Positions 15,522-24,382 of a stretch of 64,000 nt of DNA are shown here, piece by piece (positions within the stretch are counted from its first letter, which is position 1; each line of letters opens with the position of its first letter). Under the pieces are notes generated by a model that ran no database searches, had not been told where the DNA came from, and was given only the letters and a program-made list of their open reading frames with translations. This DNA comes from Streptomyces violaceusniger Tu 4113 (GTDB lineage Bacteria > Actinomycetota > Actinomycetes > Streptomycetales > Streptomycetaceae). The position numbers and the translations under genes are program-made. Location of the stretch: contig NC_015957.1 in assembly GCF_000147815.2 (NCBI RefSeq), positions 8,804,001-8,868,000 on the forward strand. The letters run 5' to 3'.

Positions 15522-18248
15522 CTACCGCCCCTTCGCCGCCGCTCGGCCGGCCTCCAGGCGGGCCACGGGGATGCGGAACGGGGAGCAGGAGACGTAGTCC
15601 AGGCCCACCTCGTGGAAGAAGTGGACGGACTCCGGGTCGCCGCCGTGCTCACCGCAGACGCCCAGCTTGAGGTCGGGGCGGGTGGCGCGGCCGGCTTGGG
15701 CGGCGTCGCGGACGAGGGCGCCGACGCCGTCCTTGTCGATGGTCTCGAACGGGCTGACGCCGAAGATGCCCTTCTCCAGGTAGGCGGTGAAGAAGCTGGC
15801 CTCGACATCGTCGCGGGAGAAGCCCCAGACGGTCTGGGTGAGGTCGTTGGTGCCGAAGGAGAAGAAGTCGGCGGACTCGGCGATCTGGGCGGCGGTCAGC
15901 GCGGCGCGCGGCAGCTCGATCATGGTGCCGAGGGTGAGCTTGAGGTCCACGCCGCGGGCCTGCTCGACCTCGGCGATGACCCGCTCGGCCTCCTCACGGA
16001 CGATCTCCAGCTCCTGGACCGTGCCGACCAGCGGAATCATGATCTCGGCGCGCGGGTCGGCCTTGGCGTTGCGGCGCTCGGCGGCGGCCTCGGCGATGGC
16101 CCGTACCTGCATGGCGAACAGGCCGGGGATGACCAGGCCGAGCCGTACGCCGCGCAGGCCCAGCATCGGGTTCTGCTCATGGAGCCGGTGCACGGCCTGC
16201 AGCAGCCGCAGATCGTTCTCGTTGTGGTCCTTGCGGGACTCGGCGAGCGCGACGCGCACCGACAGCTCGGTGATGTCGGGCAGGAACTCGTGCAGTGGCG
16301 GGTCGAGCAGCCGGACGGTGACCGGCAGCCCGTCCATCGCCTCGAAGAGCTCGACGAAGTCGGCCCGCTGCAGGGGCAGCAGCCCCTCGAGCGCCGTGTC
16401 CCGCTCCTCGTCGGTGTGGGCGAGGATCAGCCGCTCGACCATCTCGCGGCGCTCGCCGAGGAACATGTGCTCGGTGCGGCACAGCCCGATGCCCTGGGCG
16501 CCGAACCGCCGGGCGCGCGCGGCGTCCTCGGCGTTGTCCGCGTTGGCCCGTACGCGCAGCCGGCGCACCCGGTCCGCGTACGCCATGATCCGGTGCACCG
16601 CGCCGACCAGTTCGTCCGCGTCGTCGGCGCCCGCGTGCACGCGGCCCTCGAAGTACTCCACGACCGGCGAGGGCACCACGGGGACCTCGCCGAGGTAGAC
16701 CTTGCCGGAGGAGCCGTCGATCGAGACGACGTCGCCCTCCTCGATGACGACGCCGTCCTTGCCGTCCCGGCCGGGGGCCGTCATCCGGCGCCGCTTGGTG
16801 TCGACTTCGAGCTCCTCGGCACCGCACACACAGGTCTTGCCCATGCCGCGGGCGACGACGGCGGCGTGCGAGGTCTTACCGCCGCGCGAGGTCAGAATGC
16901 CCTCCGCGGCGATCATGCCGTCGAGGTCGTCGGGGTTGGTCTCCCGGCGGATCAGGATGACCTTCTCGCCCGAGCGCGACCACTTGACGGCGGTGTACGA
17001 GTCGAAGACGGCCTTGCCGACGGCGGCGCCCGGGGAGGCGGCGATGCCCCGCCCGATCTTCTGGACGGTGTCGCCGGAGGTCACCTCGTCGTCGAAGCGC
17101 GGGAACATGAGCTGGGCGAGCTGCGCCCCGGTGACCCGGCGCAGCGCCTCGGCCTCGTCGATGAGCCCCTGGTCGACGAGCTGGGTGGCGATGCGGAAGG
17201 CGGCACCGGCGGTGCGCTTGCCGACCCGGGTCTGCAGCATCCACAGCCTGCCGCGCTCGATGGTGAACTCGATGTCGCACAGGTCCTTGTAGTGCGTCTC
17301 GAGGGTTTCCATGATCTGCATGAGCTGGTCGTAGGACTGCTGGTCGATCCGCTCGAGGTCGGCCAGCGGGACCGTGTTGCGGATGCCCGCGACCACATCC
17401 TCGCCCTGGGCGTTCTGCAGGTAGTCGCCGTAGACGCCCTGGTGGCCGCTGGCCGGGTCGCGGGTGAAGGCGACGCCGGTGCCCGAGTCGGGGCCGAGGT
17501 TGCCGAAGACCATGGAGCAGATGTTGACCGCGGTGCCGAGGTCGTGGGGGATGCGCTCCTGGCGGCGGTAGAGCTTGGCGCGGTCGCCGTTCCAGGAGTC
17601 GAACACGGCCCGTACGGCGAGGTCCATCTGCTCGCGCGGCTCCTGCGGGAAGCCGCGGCCGGTCTCCTTGGCGACGATGTTCTTGAACTCGCCGACCAGC
17701 TTCTTCAGGTCCGCGGCGTCGAGGTCGACGTCCACGGTGACGCCCTTGGCCTGCTTGGCGTCGTCGATGGCCTCCTCGAAGAGGTCGCCGTCCACGCCTA
17801 GCACGGTCTTGCCGAACATCTGGATGAGGCGCCGGTAGGAGTCCCAGGCGAACCGGTCGTCACCCGCCTGCGCGGCGAGCCCGGCCACGGACTGGTCCGA
17901 GAGGCCGATGTTGAGGACGGTGTCCATCATGCCGGGCATCGAGAACTTGGCGCCGGAGCGTACGGATACGAGGAGGGGGTCGTCCGCCTGGCCGAGTTTC
18001 TTGCCCATCTTCGCTTCGAGGGCGTCGAGGTGCGCACTCACCTCGTCGCGCAGGGCCGCGGGTTCCTCACCGCTGTCGAGGTAGACCTTGCATGCCTCGG
18101 TGGTGATGGTGAAGCCCGGTGGCACGGGGAGACCGAGATTGGTCATCTCGGCGAGATTGGCTCCCTTACCGCCGAGCAGGTCTTTGAGATCCTTGTTGCC
18201 CTCGGTGAAGTCGTAAACGAACTTCTGCTGATCTTGTGTTTCCGGCAC
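15522..18248 (-). CDS. ppdK: Pyruvate, phosphate dikinase
   Basis: The 908-residue enzyme interconverts pyruvate + ATP + Pi with phosphoenolpyruvate + AMP + PPi. Domains are an N-terminal ATP-grasp region (FVYDFTEGNKDLKDLLGGKG at the start), a central phosphohistidine swivel domain with the active-site GGKTSHAAVVARGMG motif, and a C-terminal PEP-utiliser TIM barrel (GLCRTEHMF, MIPLVGT, SFGTNDLTQ, CGEHGGDP). Length matches the family. GTG 18248 is chosen because GAGGAGA lies just upstream and the protein then starts as homologues do. Longer readings to 18575 run through palindromic leader DNA. Confidence 0.95.
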   Translation of the reverse strand: MPETQDQQKFVYDFTEGNKDLKDLLGGKGANLAEMTNLGLPVPPGFTITTEACKVYLDSGEEPAALRDEVSAHLDALEAKMGKKLGQADDPLLVSVRSGAKFSMPGMMDTVLNIGLSDQSVAGLAAQAGDDRFAWDSYRRLIQMFGKTVLGVDGDLFEEAIDDAKQAKGVTVDVDLDAADLKKLVGEFKNIVAKETGRGFPQEPREQMDLAVRAVFDSWNGDRAKLYRRQERIPHDLGTAVNICSMVFGNLGPDSGTGVAFTRDPASGHQGVYGDYLQNAQGEDVVAGIRNTVPLADLERIDQQSYDQLMQIMETLETHYKDLCDIEFTIERGRLWMLQTRVGKRTAGAAFRIATQLVDQGLIDEAEALRRVTGAQLAQLMFPRFDDEVTSGDTVQKIGRGIAASPGAAVGKAVFDSYTAVKWSRSGEKVILIRRETNPDDLDGMIAAEGILTSRGGKTSHAAVVARGMGKTCVCGAEELEVDTKRRRMTAPGRDGKDGVVIEEGDVVSIDGSSGKVYLGEVPVVPSPVVEYFEGRVHAGADDADELVGAVHRIMAYADRVRRLRVRANADNAEDAARARRFGAQGIGLCRTEHMFLGERREMVERLILAHTDEERDTALEGLLPLQRADFVELFEAMDGLPVTVRLLDPPLHEFLPDITELSVRVALAESRKDHNENDLRLLQAVHRLHEQNPMLGLRGVRLGLVIPGLFAMQVRAIAEAAAERRNAKADPRAEIMIPLVGTVQELEIVREEAERVIAEVEQARGVDLKLTLGTMIELPRAALTAAQIAESADFFSFGTNDLTQTVWGFSRDDVEASFFTAYLEKGIFGVSPFETIDKDGVGALVRDAAQAGRATRPDLKLGVCGEHGGDPESVHFFHEVGLDYVSCSPFRIPVARLEAGRAAAKGR

Positions 18249-19018
18249 GGGACTCGATCTCCTCGGCTCGGCTGCCCTGACGGCGGGGAGCGTACCCAGA
18301 TCAAAGGCCCCTGAGCAGGTCCACTCCACCGTCATACGGCCGTAACCACCCGCCTGCCACGTGTTCGAAAGTACGGCGCCCGATCGAGGCTCGCTTGAAG
18401 TGCCTTCAAGCCTCGAACACACACCCACCCTCCGCCCGTGGTGGACGCTTGGAATTTCACTATACGTAACCGTTGGTTCGAGGTGTCGAACATCAAGTGC
18501 GTGGCACTGAGTGCCACGCATTGGAGAGGTGAGCACAGCGGAGGACCGCCGGACCACCCCTCGATCACTGCTCATATGAGCGACACCCTGATCAGAGTGG
18601 CGAGAATCACGCCTTGTCAGGGCCCATTGTCTCGCGTTTTGGATACAACGAGAGGGGGCATGCTCAGATGAGCGAAACGCCGGAAGGGGTGACCGACCAC
18701 CTCTGCGGATGCCGAGGGGCAGCTCCTCCGCGGTCCCCTGATACGACCTCTCTTCGCATCAGGGGATCGGGCCCGCCGTTCCCCGCGAACGAATCGCGCC
18801 ATATTCGTGGGCGATGGCGTGGGCCACGGTCCGGCGCGTTCCGCGCCGCTCCGGCCCGCCGCCCGCACCGCAGCGCGACTGCCTCTTCCGCCGGCGGTGG
18901 CCGACCGGGTCCGACCGGGTCGGCCACCGCCTGGACGCCGCCTGGACGCCACTTCCAGCGTGATCATTCCCATGCGTGGGCGATCCCAAAGCCCCAGGTC
19001 AACCACCGCGCGGCAAGA
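18249..19018. other. ppdK leader and gene-free interval
   Basis: No convincing gene is seen; open frames here have no family resemblance and poor start signals. The ppdK-proximal part holds a nested hairpin: GTGTTCGA (18361-18368) pairs with TCGAACAC (18413-18420), enclosing GCTTGAAG-TGC-CTTCAAGC (18393-18411). A TATAGT-like -10 on the - strand lies near 18461-18466. The remainder to the SARP terminator shows nothing clear and may be degraded sequence. Confidence 0.5.
18498..18520. promoter_or_regulatory. 23-bp palindrome upstream of ppdK, probable operator
   Basis: TGCGTGGCACT (18498-18508) and AGTGCCACGCA (18510-18520) are perfect inverted repeats around one G. The site lies about 250 bp upstream of the ppdK start and just upstream of the TATAGT-like element, where an activator or repressor could act. 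The binding protein is unknown. It is not the CIRCE element, whose half sites are TTAGCACTC and GAGTGCTAA. Confidence 0.5.
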
Positions 19019-19039
19019 GAGACACCCTTCAGGTGTCTC
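19019..19039 (-). terminator. Terminator after the SARP gene
   Basis: GAGACACC (19019-19026) and GGTGTCTC (19032-19039) pair across a 5-base loop. It starts 18 bp downstream of the SARP stop, and the leftward transcript continues into TCTTGCC. Confidence 0.65.
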
Positions 19040-19056
19040 GGTACCGAGAATGAACT

Positions 19057-19833
19057 TCAGACCGCCGTCTCGCACTCCAGGCTGATCCTCCGTACCGTCA
19101 GGGCCGGATCAGCCCGGAGAATCGCCTGTTCCAGCTCACGCAGCTCGGCTCCGGGCTCGATCCCCAGCTCCTCAACCATGCGCTTCCGGGTCGACCGGTA
19201 CACGGTGAGTGCGTCTGCGGTGCGTCCACAGCGGTAGAGCGCGGTCATCCAGTGGTGGACCAGCCGCTCGCGCGCCCAATGCGACTGCCCCATCACTATG
19301 ATCTCTTCCAGCAGCTCTGCGTGCTCTCCGAGTTGGAGCCCAATGGCGAAGCGTTCCTCCGCTGCGGTGAGGTGGAGCTCCTCCAACCGCGTCTGCTCGA
19401 AGGAGCGCAACGGACTGTCGCTGATATCAGTCAGCGGAGTACCACGCCATAGGGCGAGAGCCTCATCGAGCGTTTCAGCGGCATAGGCGAGGTCTTCCGG
19501 GTTCGCTCGCCGTGAGCGCAGGAGCAGGTCCCGAAACCGCTCTACGTCGATCTCGTTGCGGTCGACTTCCAAACGGTAGCCACCGGCTTCCGTGCGGATA
19601 TGGTTGCCGGGCAGTACTCGGCGTAATCGTTTTATGTAATTACGCATCGTCGGGCCAGCCGTAGGAGGCGGACAGCTTCCCCATAGCTGATCGACCAGCT
19701 CACTTGAGGGGACAACATGTCTCGCCCTCAGCGCAAGAGCAGCCAGAGTGGCCCTCAGCATGGGGGCTCCGATCGACACCATGCTCCCCCTGTCGTCCAA
19801 GATCTCCATCGTCCCCAAGAGTCGCACCTGCAA
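19057..19833 (-). CDS. SARP-family transcriptional activator of the lanthipeptide cluster
   Basis: The 258-residue protein is a small Streptomyces antibiotic regulatory protein. An OmpR-type winged helix (about 1-95: VRLLGTMEILDDRG, LVDQLWG, TMRNYIKRLRRVL) is followed by a bacterial transcriptional activation domain (about 100-245: TPLTDISDSPL, EELGIEPGAELREL). The TTG start at 19833 has GGAGGA 5 bases upstream and gives the usual MQVRLLG opening; a GTG at 19827 is the alternative. The codon at 19624-19626 is TTA, so translation should need the bldA leucyl-tRNA. It is last in the leftward cluster, about 850 bp after lanM, and probably activates it. Confidence 0.85.
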   Translation of the reverse strand: MQVRLLGTMEILDDRGSMVSIGAPMLRATLAALALRARHVVPSSELVDQLWGSCPPPTAGPTMRNYIKRLRRVLPGNHIRTEAGGYRLEVDRNEIDVERFRDLLLRSRRANPEDLAYAAETLDEALALWRGTPLTDISDSPLRSFEQTRLEELHLTAAEERFAIGLQLGEHAELLEEIIVMGQSHWARERLVHHWMTALYRCGRTADALTVYRSTRKRMVEELGIEPGAELRELEQAILRADPALTVRRISLECETAV

Positions 19834-20683
19834 AAGATTCCTCCATGTCGTCAGAGACGGAAAACGGAATCCATAATTTCGCATTCCCCTCGGGCATCCA
19901 GCCCCGTTGTTTAACATCATACGTCAATTCCGACTGCACGCCTGAGCATTTACGCGCGGTTCCGATCAGAACAGAAAGGCCCACGTCCAGGGTGCCGAGC
20001 GACCTGAGCCGCGTGCCATCGGTGGCCGGATCGCGCCCCCCGGAGCCGAAGAAAAGTGACTACCATTCACCGGCGTTGGCGGCGTGAACCGTCCGGCTTC
20101 ACGTACACGAATTGCAATAGGCTGACCTATGATTGAGACCTCGCCGTGGCAGCTGAGCTGGTCACTCACCAGCCGCCGGAGCCGGACCGGAGGCCTCGTT
20201 TCCAGGCTCGGACGAACGAGCGCGGCCGGGGTCGAACCCGGTCTCGGCGATGAGACCCTCGATGAGGCGGGGGTGCCTCTATGGGTTTCGTCAACACGGA
20301 TGGGGGCTGCGGCGAGGGCAGCGCGAACCTCCGGGTGGGCCGGGCCCAGGCCCACGTTCTTGACCCAGCAGGCTCCGGGAGGTCTCGATCGCGACGGGGG
20401 GGCCGGCCGGAGGCGCCCGATCCGGCGTCCAACGAGCACGCAGAGCCGTACCGCGTCTGGCACGGCCCGGGACTCTTCCAGGCCAGGGTTTGCCGACCGC
20501 CTGAAGCCAACGCCCGCCGCCGGCGGTTCGCCGATGTCCCGGACATCCTGGAGCGTCGGGCCGTCTCCCGGCCACGGACCCCGGCTTCGACCAGGTCAGT
20601 GGCTGGAGCCGGAATTGCTCACGCCGAGCCCGTCCCCCGGCCGTCAAACGTTCGTGGACGGCTCTGGGGTGCCGGCAGCCCGG
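19834..20683. other. Gene-free interval between lanM and the SARP gene
   Basis: About 850 bp hold the SARP upstream region but no frame I can assign. The part next to the SARP gene (19,850-19,980) is visibly AT-richer and should contain its promoter. The part nearer lanM (20,150-20,680) is GC-rich with several overlapping open frames and no protein resemblance. It could be degraded coding DNA. A GTGAA/TTCAC inverted repeat occurs near 20,083-20,103. Confidence 0.45.
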
Positions 20684-23600
20684 TCAGCGGGGATCAAATT
20701 GCAGAGACAGAACACTGGGGACCCGCTCAGGAGCGGCCAGCCGCATCAAGCCGAGGCAGATACCAGCAGTTCCGATCATCATGCCTGGTACATCGACGCG
20801 GCCCGCCGGAATCCCGCACATAGGTCCTGAGTCTTGCAAATCCGAGAGGATCCCGTGCGCAGCGCGGGCACCCATCCGGCTCCAATGGTGCGCCCGCGCA
20901 CGGTCCGGCAACAACTCCCCGGCGAGCGTGAAGAGCTCGATGTTGCCGAAGTCTCCGTGACAGAGACTATGATTTTCCCCGAACCCTCCCTCATACACGG
21001 CGTGTAGCGCCGCCTCCGCCTCGGCGAGCACCCCCGTGTCGGCTCGGCGCCCCGCGATCAACAACCGGGACAGACCGATGCCCGCGCCGCCATTGCACCA
21101 CCACCCCGCGGGTTTGAGCGGCCGAGAGACGATCCCCTGCTCCTGCCGCAGATCGCGCCAGCGCCCCTCCTCCGGCACGAAGAGCCGCCGGTCGAACTCC
21201 ACCGCCTTCCACCCCAGCTCTTCGAGTTCGGGTACGCCGAGCCCGGCTGCGAGTTCGAACAGCGCCCAGGCGATACCAGCTGATCCATGGGAGAGGCCCC
21301 CCATGGGCGCGGATTTCGGCGCGGGCTTCCAGCCCGCGGCACCATCCAGATCGACGCTCATCTCCTGGAGCCGCTGTGCGCACACCTCCGCAGCTTCGCG
21401 GAAAGCGGAGTTGGCGTACCGTCGCTCGAGGCCCAGCGCGACGATCGCGCTGCCGGCGAGTCCATTGATGACGTCAGGGGACGTCTCATCTTTGACCACT
21501 CGTAGCAACAGGCTTGCGGACTCCTCGATATGCGCACGGTAGACGAGGTCGCCGGTGACCGAACCCATGTGATGAAGTGCGTACAGCAGACCTGCGATGC
21601 CGTCGAAGGCCCCAGCCAGCTCATGCGACGTGTCTTTCGCCGCATCTTTGAGGTGCGCCACAACGGGGACAGCACAGCGCCGCGCGATGTCGAGGTACCG
21701 GTCGTCGGCGAACAACTCGGCGGCGCGCGCGAACACCACGGCAAGGCCGGCGAGTCCGTCGTACAGCGCGGTGCCGACAGGCTTGTAGGTGAGGGAGTCC
21801 TCCTGCCCTCCGTCCAAGGTCACTCCGAGCCAACTGCAATCGTCGGCACCGAGTATGGCCTGGTCCGCCAGCCTGGTCGCGAGCTGCCTGGCGGCGGCCG
21901 CGGCATCTTGTGCCGCATACGGCGGTGCGTCCTGATCAAGCTTCCGGCCTTTGCGCCCTTCCCCTACGAGCAGGGTGCTCATGGTTTCCCGAATGATCCG
22001 TACCTGCGTCTCACGATGTTCTGGTGAGAAGCCCGCCAAGCGCTTGCCCATCGCGGCAATGCTCGGTTCGGTGAAGTAGTCATGCACCGTTCCGCATCCC
22101 GGCGCATGAAGGTCGGTGCTGCCAGAGTTGGTGCGGAAGCAGGGGATGTCGCCATGCATGAGCTGGCGCTTTTCAAACTCGATGATGGGCACCAGGTCAG
22201 GGCGCGTTTCCGCGGCGGCCCAGAGTTTGTCCAGCAATCGCTCCCGGTCGAGAGCGTTTCTCAGGTAATCCGGATGCGAGCTCTCCGTCAGAAACAGCGA
22301 ATATCGGCGAGTCTGTCGGGGAAGGTGACGAATCTCGATGCCAGTTGCGGCGTCGAGCATTGCGCGAAAGACGTGTTGATTCTGGGCGATAATGTCATAG
22401 ACCTCTTCAAAGCCCGAGATGACCTCTTCTATGTAATCCTCGGGACGAACCTCAGTACCATGGCAGAAGGGTCTGTTCTTAGCCTTGCCCAACGTCGCGG
22501 TACGCGCTTCGATGCGCATCACGTCCGTATAGCTGTCGACCATTGTCGGAACCGGCCGGGAGGTTTCCTGGGCGACTCCGCCGTTGATTGCGCTGAGATC
22601 CACCCCACCGGCCCTGCGATCGCCAAAAACACGGGCAGGAAGGATCCCGGTAGCCAGCACACCGCCGAAGAGGCGGCTCATCGCCTTCTGATGGGCCGTG
22701 TCTCCGTGGCCATACAGCGGCGGATGCTGAAAAATGGTCTCCATGTCGACGAGCATGGGACAGGCACCGGCCGCGATGACGTTCTCCATGTGGAAGTCGA
22801 TGGCTCCCAGGTACAGGAGGTTCGCCAACGAGCCTCCTATCCTCCAGTAGAACGCACCGACGTCCTCGGGTGATTCACAGGGCCGGTACTCAATGAATTC
22901 GCACCAGCCGTACCCATCTCCCTCGACGACTGATATATTTCCGGAGCGGTGACGTGGCCCATAGTCGTTGACGGCCGCGCTAAGGGCACTGTAGAGCGCT
23001 TCCGTCGCGACCGATCGGGGCTTGTAGATCAAGCGCCCGCCGTCATCGAAGGTCAGCATGGCAACGGAGCGGCCCTGTTCATGGTTGTCGCCAAGATCCA
23101 GGTCGATGTCGACGAGTGAGCGAGCGTCGGGTCCGATGAGACCCTGTGCGCGCAATTCGGTGGCATCCGTCACCAGACGCGAGAGCACTTCGGATACGTG
23201 AACAACCCATCGTCGGGCGCACTCAACCATGGACCGACCGAGGACCGGGTACTCGGCAAACAGTCCAGCGAGGTAACCATCGTCGGCCAGGAGTCCCTGT
23301 GCATAGAAGCTGTAGCGATGTTCGGGGCTGTCGCCCCGCAGTTTCCCGTCAACACGGGCGACGTTGAGTTCCAGAATGAGAGTACGGGCAGAGATCTTGA
23401 GCAACCGATTCGCCAGCGCCGCAAGAAGTCGTTCCCGGAGTCGCTCCTCGAATCTCCAAAGAGAGGACTGCGAGTGACCCAGTCGATCACGCAGACGCTG
23501 TTCGTAATATGTCAGGAAGCTTCCCAGCAGCGCCTCGAAGGGGAGCCGGGGAAAATCGTAACCGTATAGCCTGGTCGAAAGCCCATAGTGGTCGGCTCCA

Positions 23601-23881
23601 GAACATCGCAGCACCTCGGTGAGCTCATTCGCCCAGTCTGTCGCCTCCGGCAGGGCTGAGAACGTTACTGCTCCGTCGAGCAGCGCACTGAAGGTCTCTT
23701 CAGTGATTCCGGAGAAATCCAAGCGATTGCGGAACATCGATCGAGATAGATAGGCAGAATCGCGCCACGCCCTCAGCTTCGCGGACGACTCTTCCGGAGT
23801 AGGCCTGCCCTGCGGAATGCGTTCATAACTGTAGGCGGCATTCTTGGCATTCCTCTGGATAGTTCCGCGGTCGCCGGTCAT
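20684..23881 (-). CDS. lanM: Class II lanthipeptide synthetase LanM
   Basis: The 1,065-residue bifunctional enzyme dehydrates Ser/Thr of the precursor and adds Cys thiols to form (methyl)lanthionine rings. The N-terminal DUF4135 dehydratase part has DLGDNHEQGRSV, the RLIYKPRS lysine motif and LGAIDFHMENV ... DMETIF active-site residues. The C-terminal LanC-like cyclase has zinc ligands Cys929 (WWCNGGAGIG) and Cys974-His975 (SLCHGDFGN). ATG 23881 is preceded by GGGGAGAG. Length and motif order are normal and no TTA codon was found. The gene directly follows lanA behind an attenuator-like hairpin. Confidence 0.95.
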   Translation of the reverse strand: MTGDRGTIQRNAKNAAYSYERIPQGRPTPEESSAKLRAWRDSAYLSRSMFRNRLDFSGITEETFSALLDGAVTFSALPEATDWANELTEVLRCSGADHYGLSTRLYGYDFPRLPFEALLGSFLTYYEQRLRDRLGHSQSSLWRFEERLRERLLAALANRLLKISARTLILELNVARVDGKLRGDSPEHRYSFYAQGLLADDGYLAGLFAEYPVLGRSMVECARRWVVHVSEVLSRLVTDATELRAQGLIGPDARSLVDIDLDLGDNHEQGRSVAMLTFDDGGRLIYKPRSVATEALYSALSAAVNDYGPRHRSGNISVVEGDGYGWCEFIEYRPCESPEDVGAFYWRIGGSLANLLYLGAIDFHMENVIAAGACPMLVDMETIFQHPPLYGHGDTAHQKAMSRLFGGVLATGILPARVFGDRRAGGVDLSAINGGVAQETSRPVPTMVDSYTDVMRIEARTATLGKAKNRPFCHGTEVRPEDYIEEVISGFEEVYDIIAQNQHVFRAMLDAATGIEIRHLPRQTRRYSLFLTESSHPDYLRNALDRERLLDKLWAAAETRPDLVPIIEFEKRQLMHGDIPCFRTNSGSTDLHAPGCGTVHDYFTEPSIAAMGKRLAGFSPEHRETQVRIIRETMSTLLVGEGRKGRKLDQDAPPYAAQDAAAAARQLATRLADQAILGADDCSWLGVTLDGGQEDSLTYKPVGTALYDGLAGLAVVFARAAELFADDRYLDIARRCAVPVVAHLKDAAKDTSHELAGAFDGIAGLLYALHHMGSVTGDLVYRAHIEESASLLLRVVKDETSPDVINGLAGSAIVALGLERRYANSAFREAAEVCAQRLQEMSVDLDGAAGWKPAPKSAPMGGLSHGSAGIAWALFELAAGLGVPELEELGWKAVEFDRRLFVPEEGRWRDLRQEQGIVSRPLKPAGWWCNGGAGIGLSRLLIAGRRADTGVLAEAEAALHAVYEGGFGENHSLCHGDFGNIELFTLAGELLPDRARAHHWSRMGARAAHGILSDLQDSGPMCGIPAGRVDVPGMMIGTAGICLGLMRLAAPERVPSVLSLQFDPR

Positions 23882-23931
23882 GCATCTCTCCCCGTAAGCC
23901 TCGGGCTTCCATCTGCGACAATTCTCATGCA

Positions 23932-23976
23932 GCACAGGACGGTGGGCTCAGACAAATCTCTGCCCACCGTCCGTGC
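23932..23976 (-). terminator. Attenuator hairpin between lanA and lanM
   Basis: GGACGGTGGGC (23937-23947) pairs perfectly with GCCCACCGTCC (23962-23972). The stem extends by GCAC/GTGC past one bulged base, around a 14-base AT-rich loop. It sits 31 bp after the lanA stop and 51 bp before the lanM start. Partial termination here would give more precursor than synthetase mRNA, as known for other lantibiotic operons. Confidence 0.75.
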
Positions 23977-24006
23977 TACACGAAGTGCGTGAGTTCAGCC
24001 CTTACT

Positions 24007-24171
24007 TCAGCAGCCGCACTCGGTGGTGAGGGTGCAGACCCAACCGCTGCTCAGCGGGGCGTGAGCGGACTGGTCCTCGCGGAGCTCCGCCAGGGACAGC
24101 TCACCGAAACCGGCGCCGGCCGGGCTGGTGGTGGACTCGGCTTCCTTCCAGTTCTTCGCCTCGGTGCTCAT
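24007..24171 (-). CDS. lanA: Lanthipeptide precursor, actagardine/mersacidin type, short core
   Basis: The 54-residue precursor has a leader of about 40 residues with GFGELSLAELRED, followed by the core SSGWVCTLTTECGC. The leader and first 13 core residues closely resemble the actagardine precursor as I remember it (core SSGWVCTLTIECGTVICAC), including the lipid II-binding CTLTxEC ring motif of mersacidin-group lantibiotics. Here the core ends ECGC, so it lacks five residues and one Cys. Three Cys (core 6, 12, 14) could form three rings with Ser1/2, Thr7 and Thr9/10. GGAGG lies 6 bases before ATG 24171. A longer start at 24210 lacks such a site. Its neighbours are lanM downstream and the ABC exporter genes upstream. 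Confidence 0.93.
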   Translation of the reverse strand: MSTEAKNWKEAESTTSPAGAGFGELSLAELREDQSAHAPLSSGWVCTLTTECGC

Positions 24172-24382
24172 TACGTCCTCCGTAATTGTTGGCGTTGGCC
24201 GCCCAGGCACTCAAACTTTCGTTCGAGCCAGCGGCCTCGTTCCTAAGTCTGCGCACCCGCTTGTAGTCAGCAGGTAGCCGCTCGGTAGCACCCCTGATCG
24301 CCGCCGCGTACAGTCGGCTGGAGAACATGTCCGCAGTCGGCGCGACAGCCACGCGGAAGCTCGCGCACTGCCCTGGCACCCG
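24172..24382 (-). promoter_or_regulatory. lanA upstream region with an operator-like repeat
   Basis: This 211-bp gap before lanA holds an imperfect inverted repeat, CTCAAAC (24210-24216) and GTTCGAG (24221-24227) with a TTTC spacer. Read leftward it is also two heptamers, TCGAACG and TTTGAGT, with an 11-bp period, the spacing used by SARP activators. A weak TTGAGT/AACAAT promoter pair with an 18-bp spacer overlaps it. No gene is credible in this gap. Confidence 0.45.

Noticed and set aside
15327..17801. 824-codon plus-strand frame opposite ppdK
   Set aside because: The opposite strand carries an unmistakable PPDK with all motifs; this frame is an antisense artefact of codon bias.
18498..18520. 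Palindrome considered as a CIRCE/HrcA element
   Set aside because: Half sites are TGCGTGGCACT with a 1-bp centre, whereas CIRCE has TTAGCACTC-N9-GAGTGCTAA.
18614..19237. Plus-strand frame (MSETPEGVTDHLCG) upstream of ppdK
   Set aside because: It overlaps the SARP 3' end and terminator, is Arg/Pro-rich, and shows no recognisable domain. A cysteine-containing N terminus was considered as a precursor peptide, but there is no modification enzyme on that side.
20129..20830. Plus-strand frame between the SARP gene and lanM
   Set aside because: It has no domain, an irregular composition, and runs into the lanM 3' end on the other strand.
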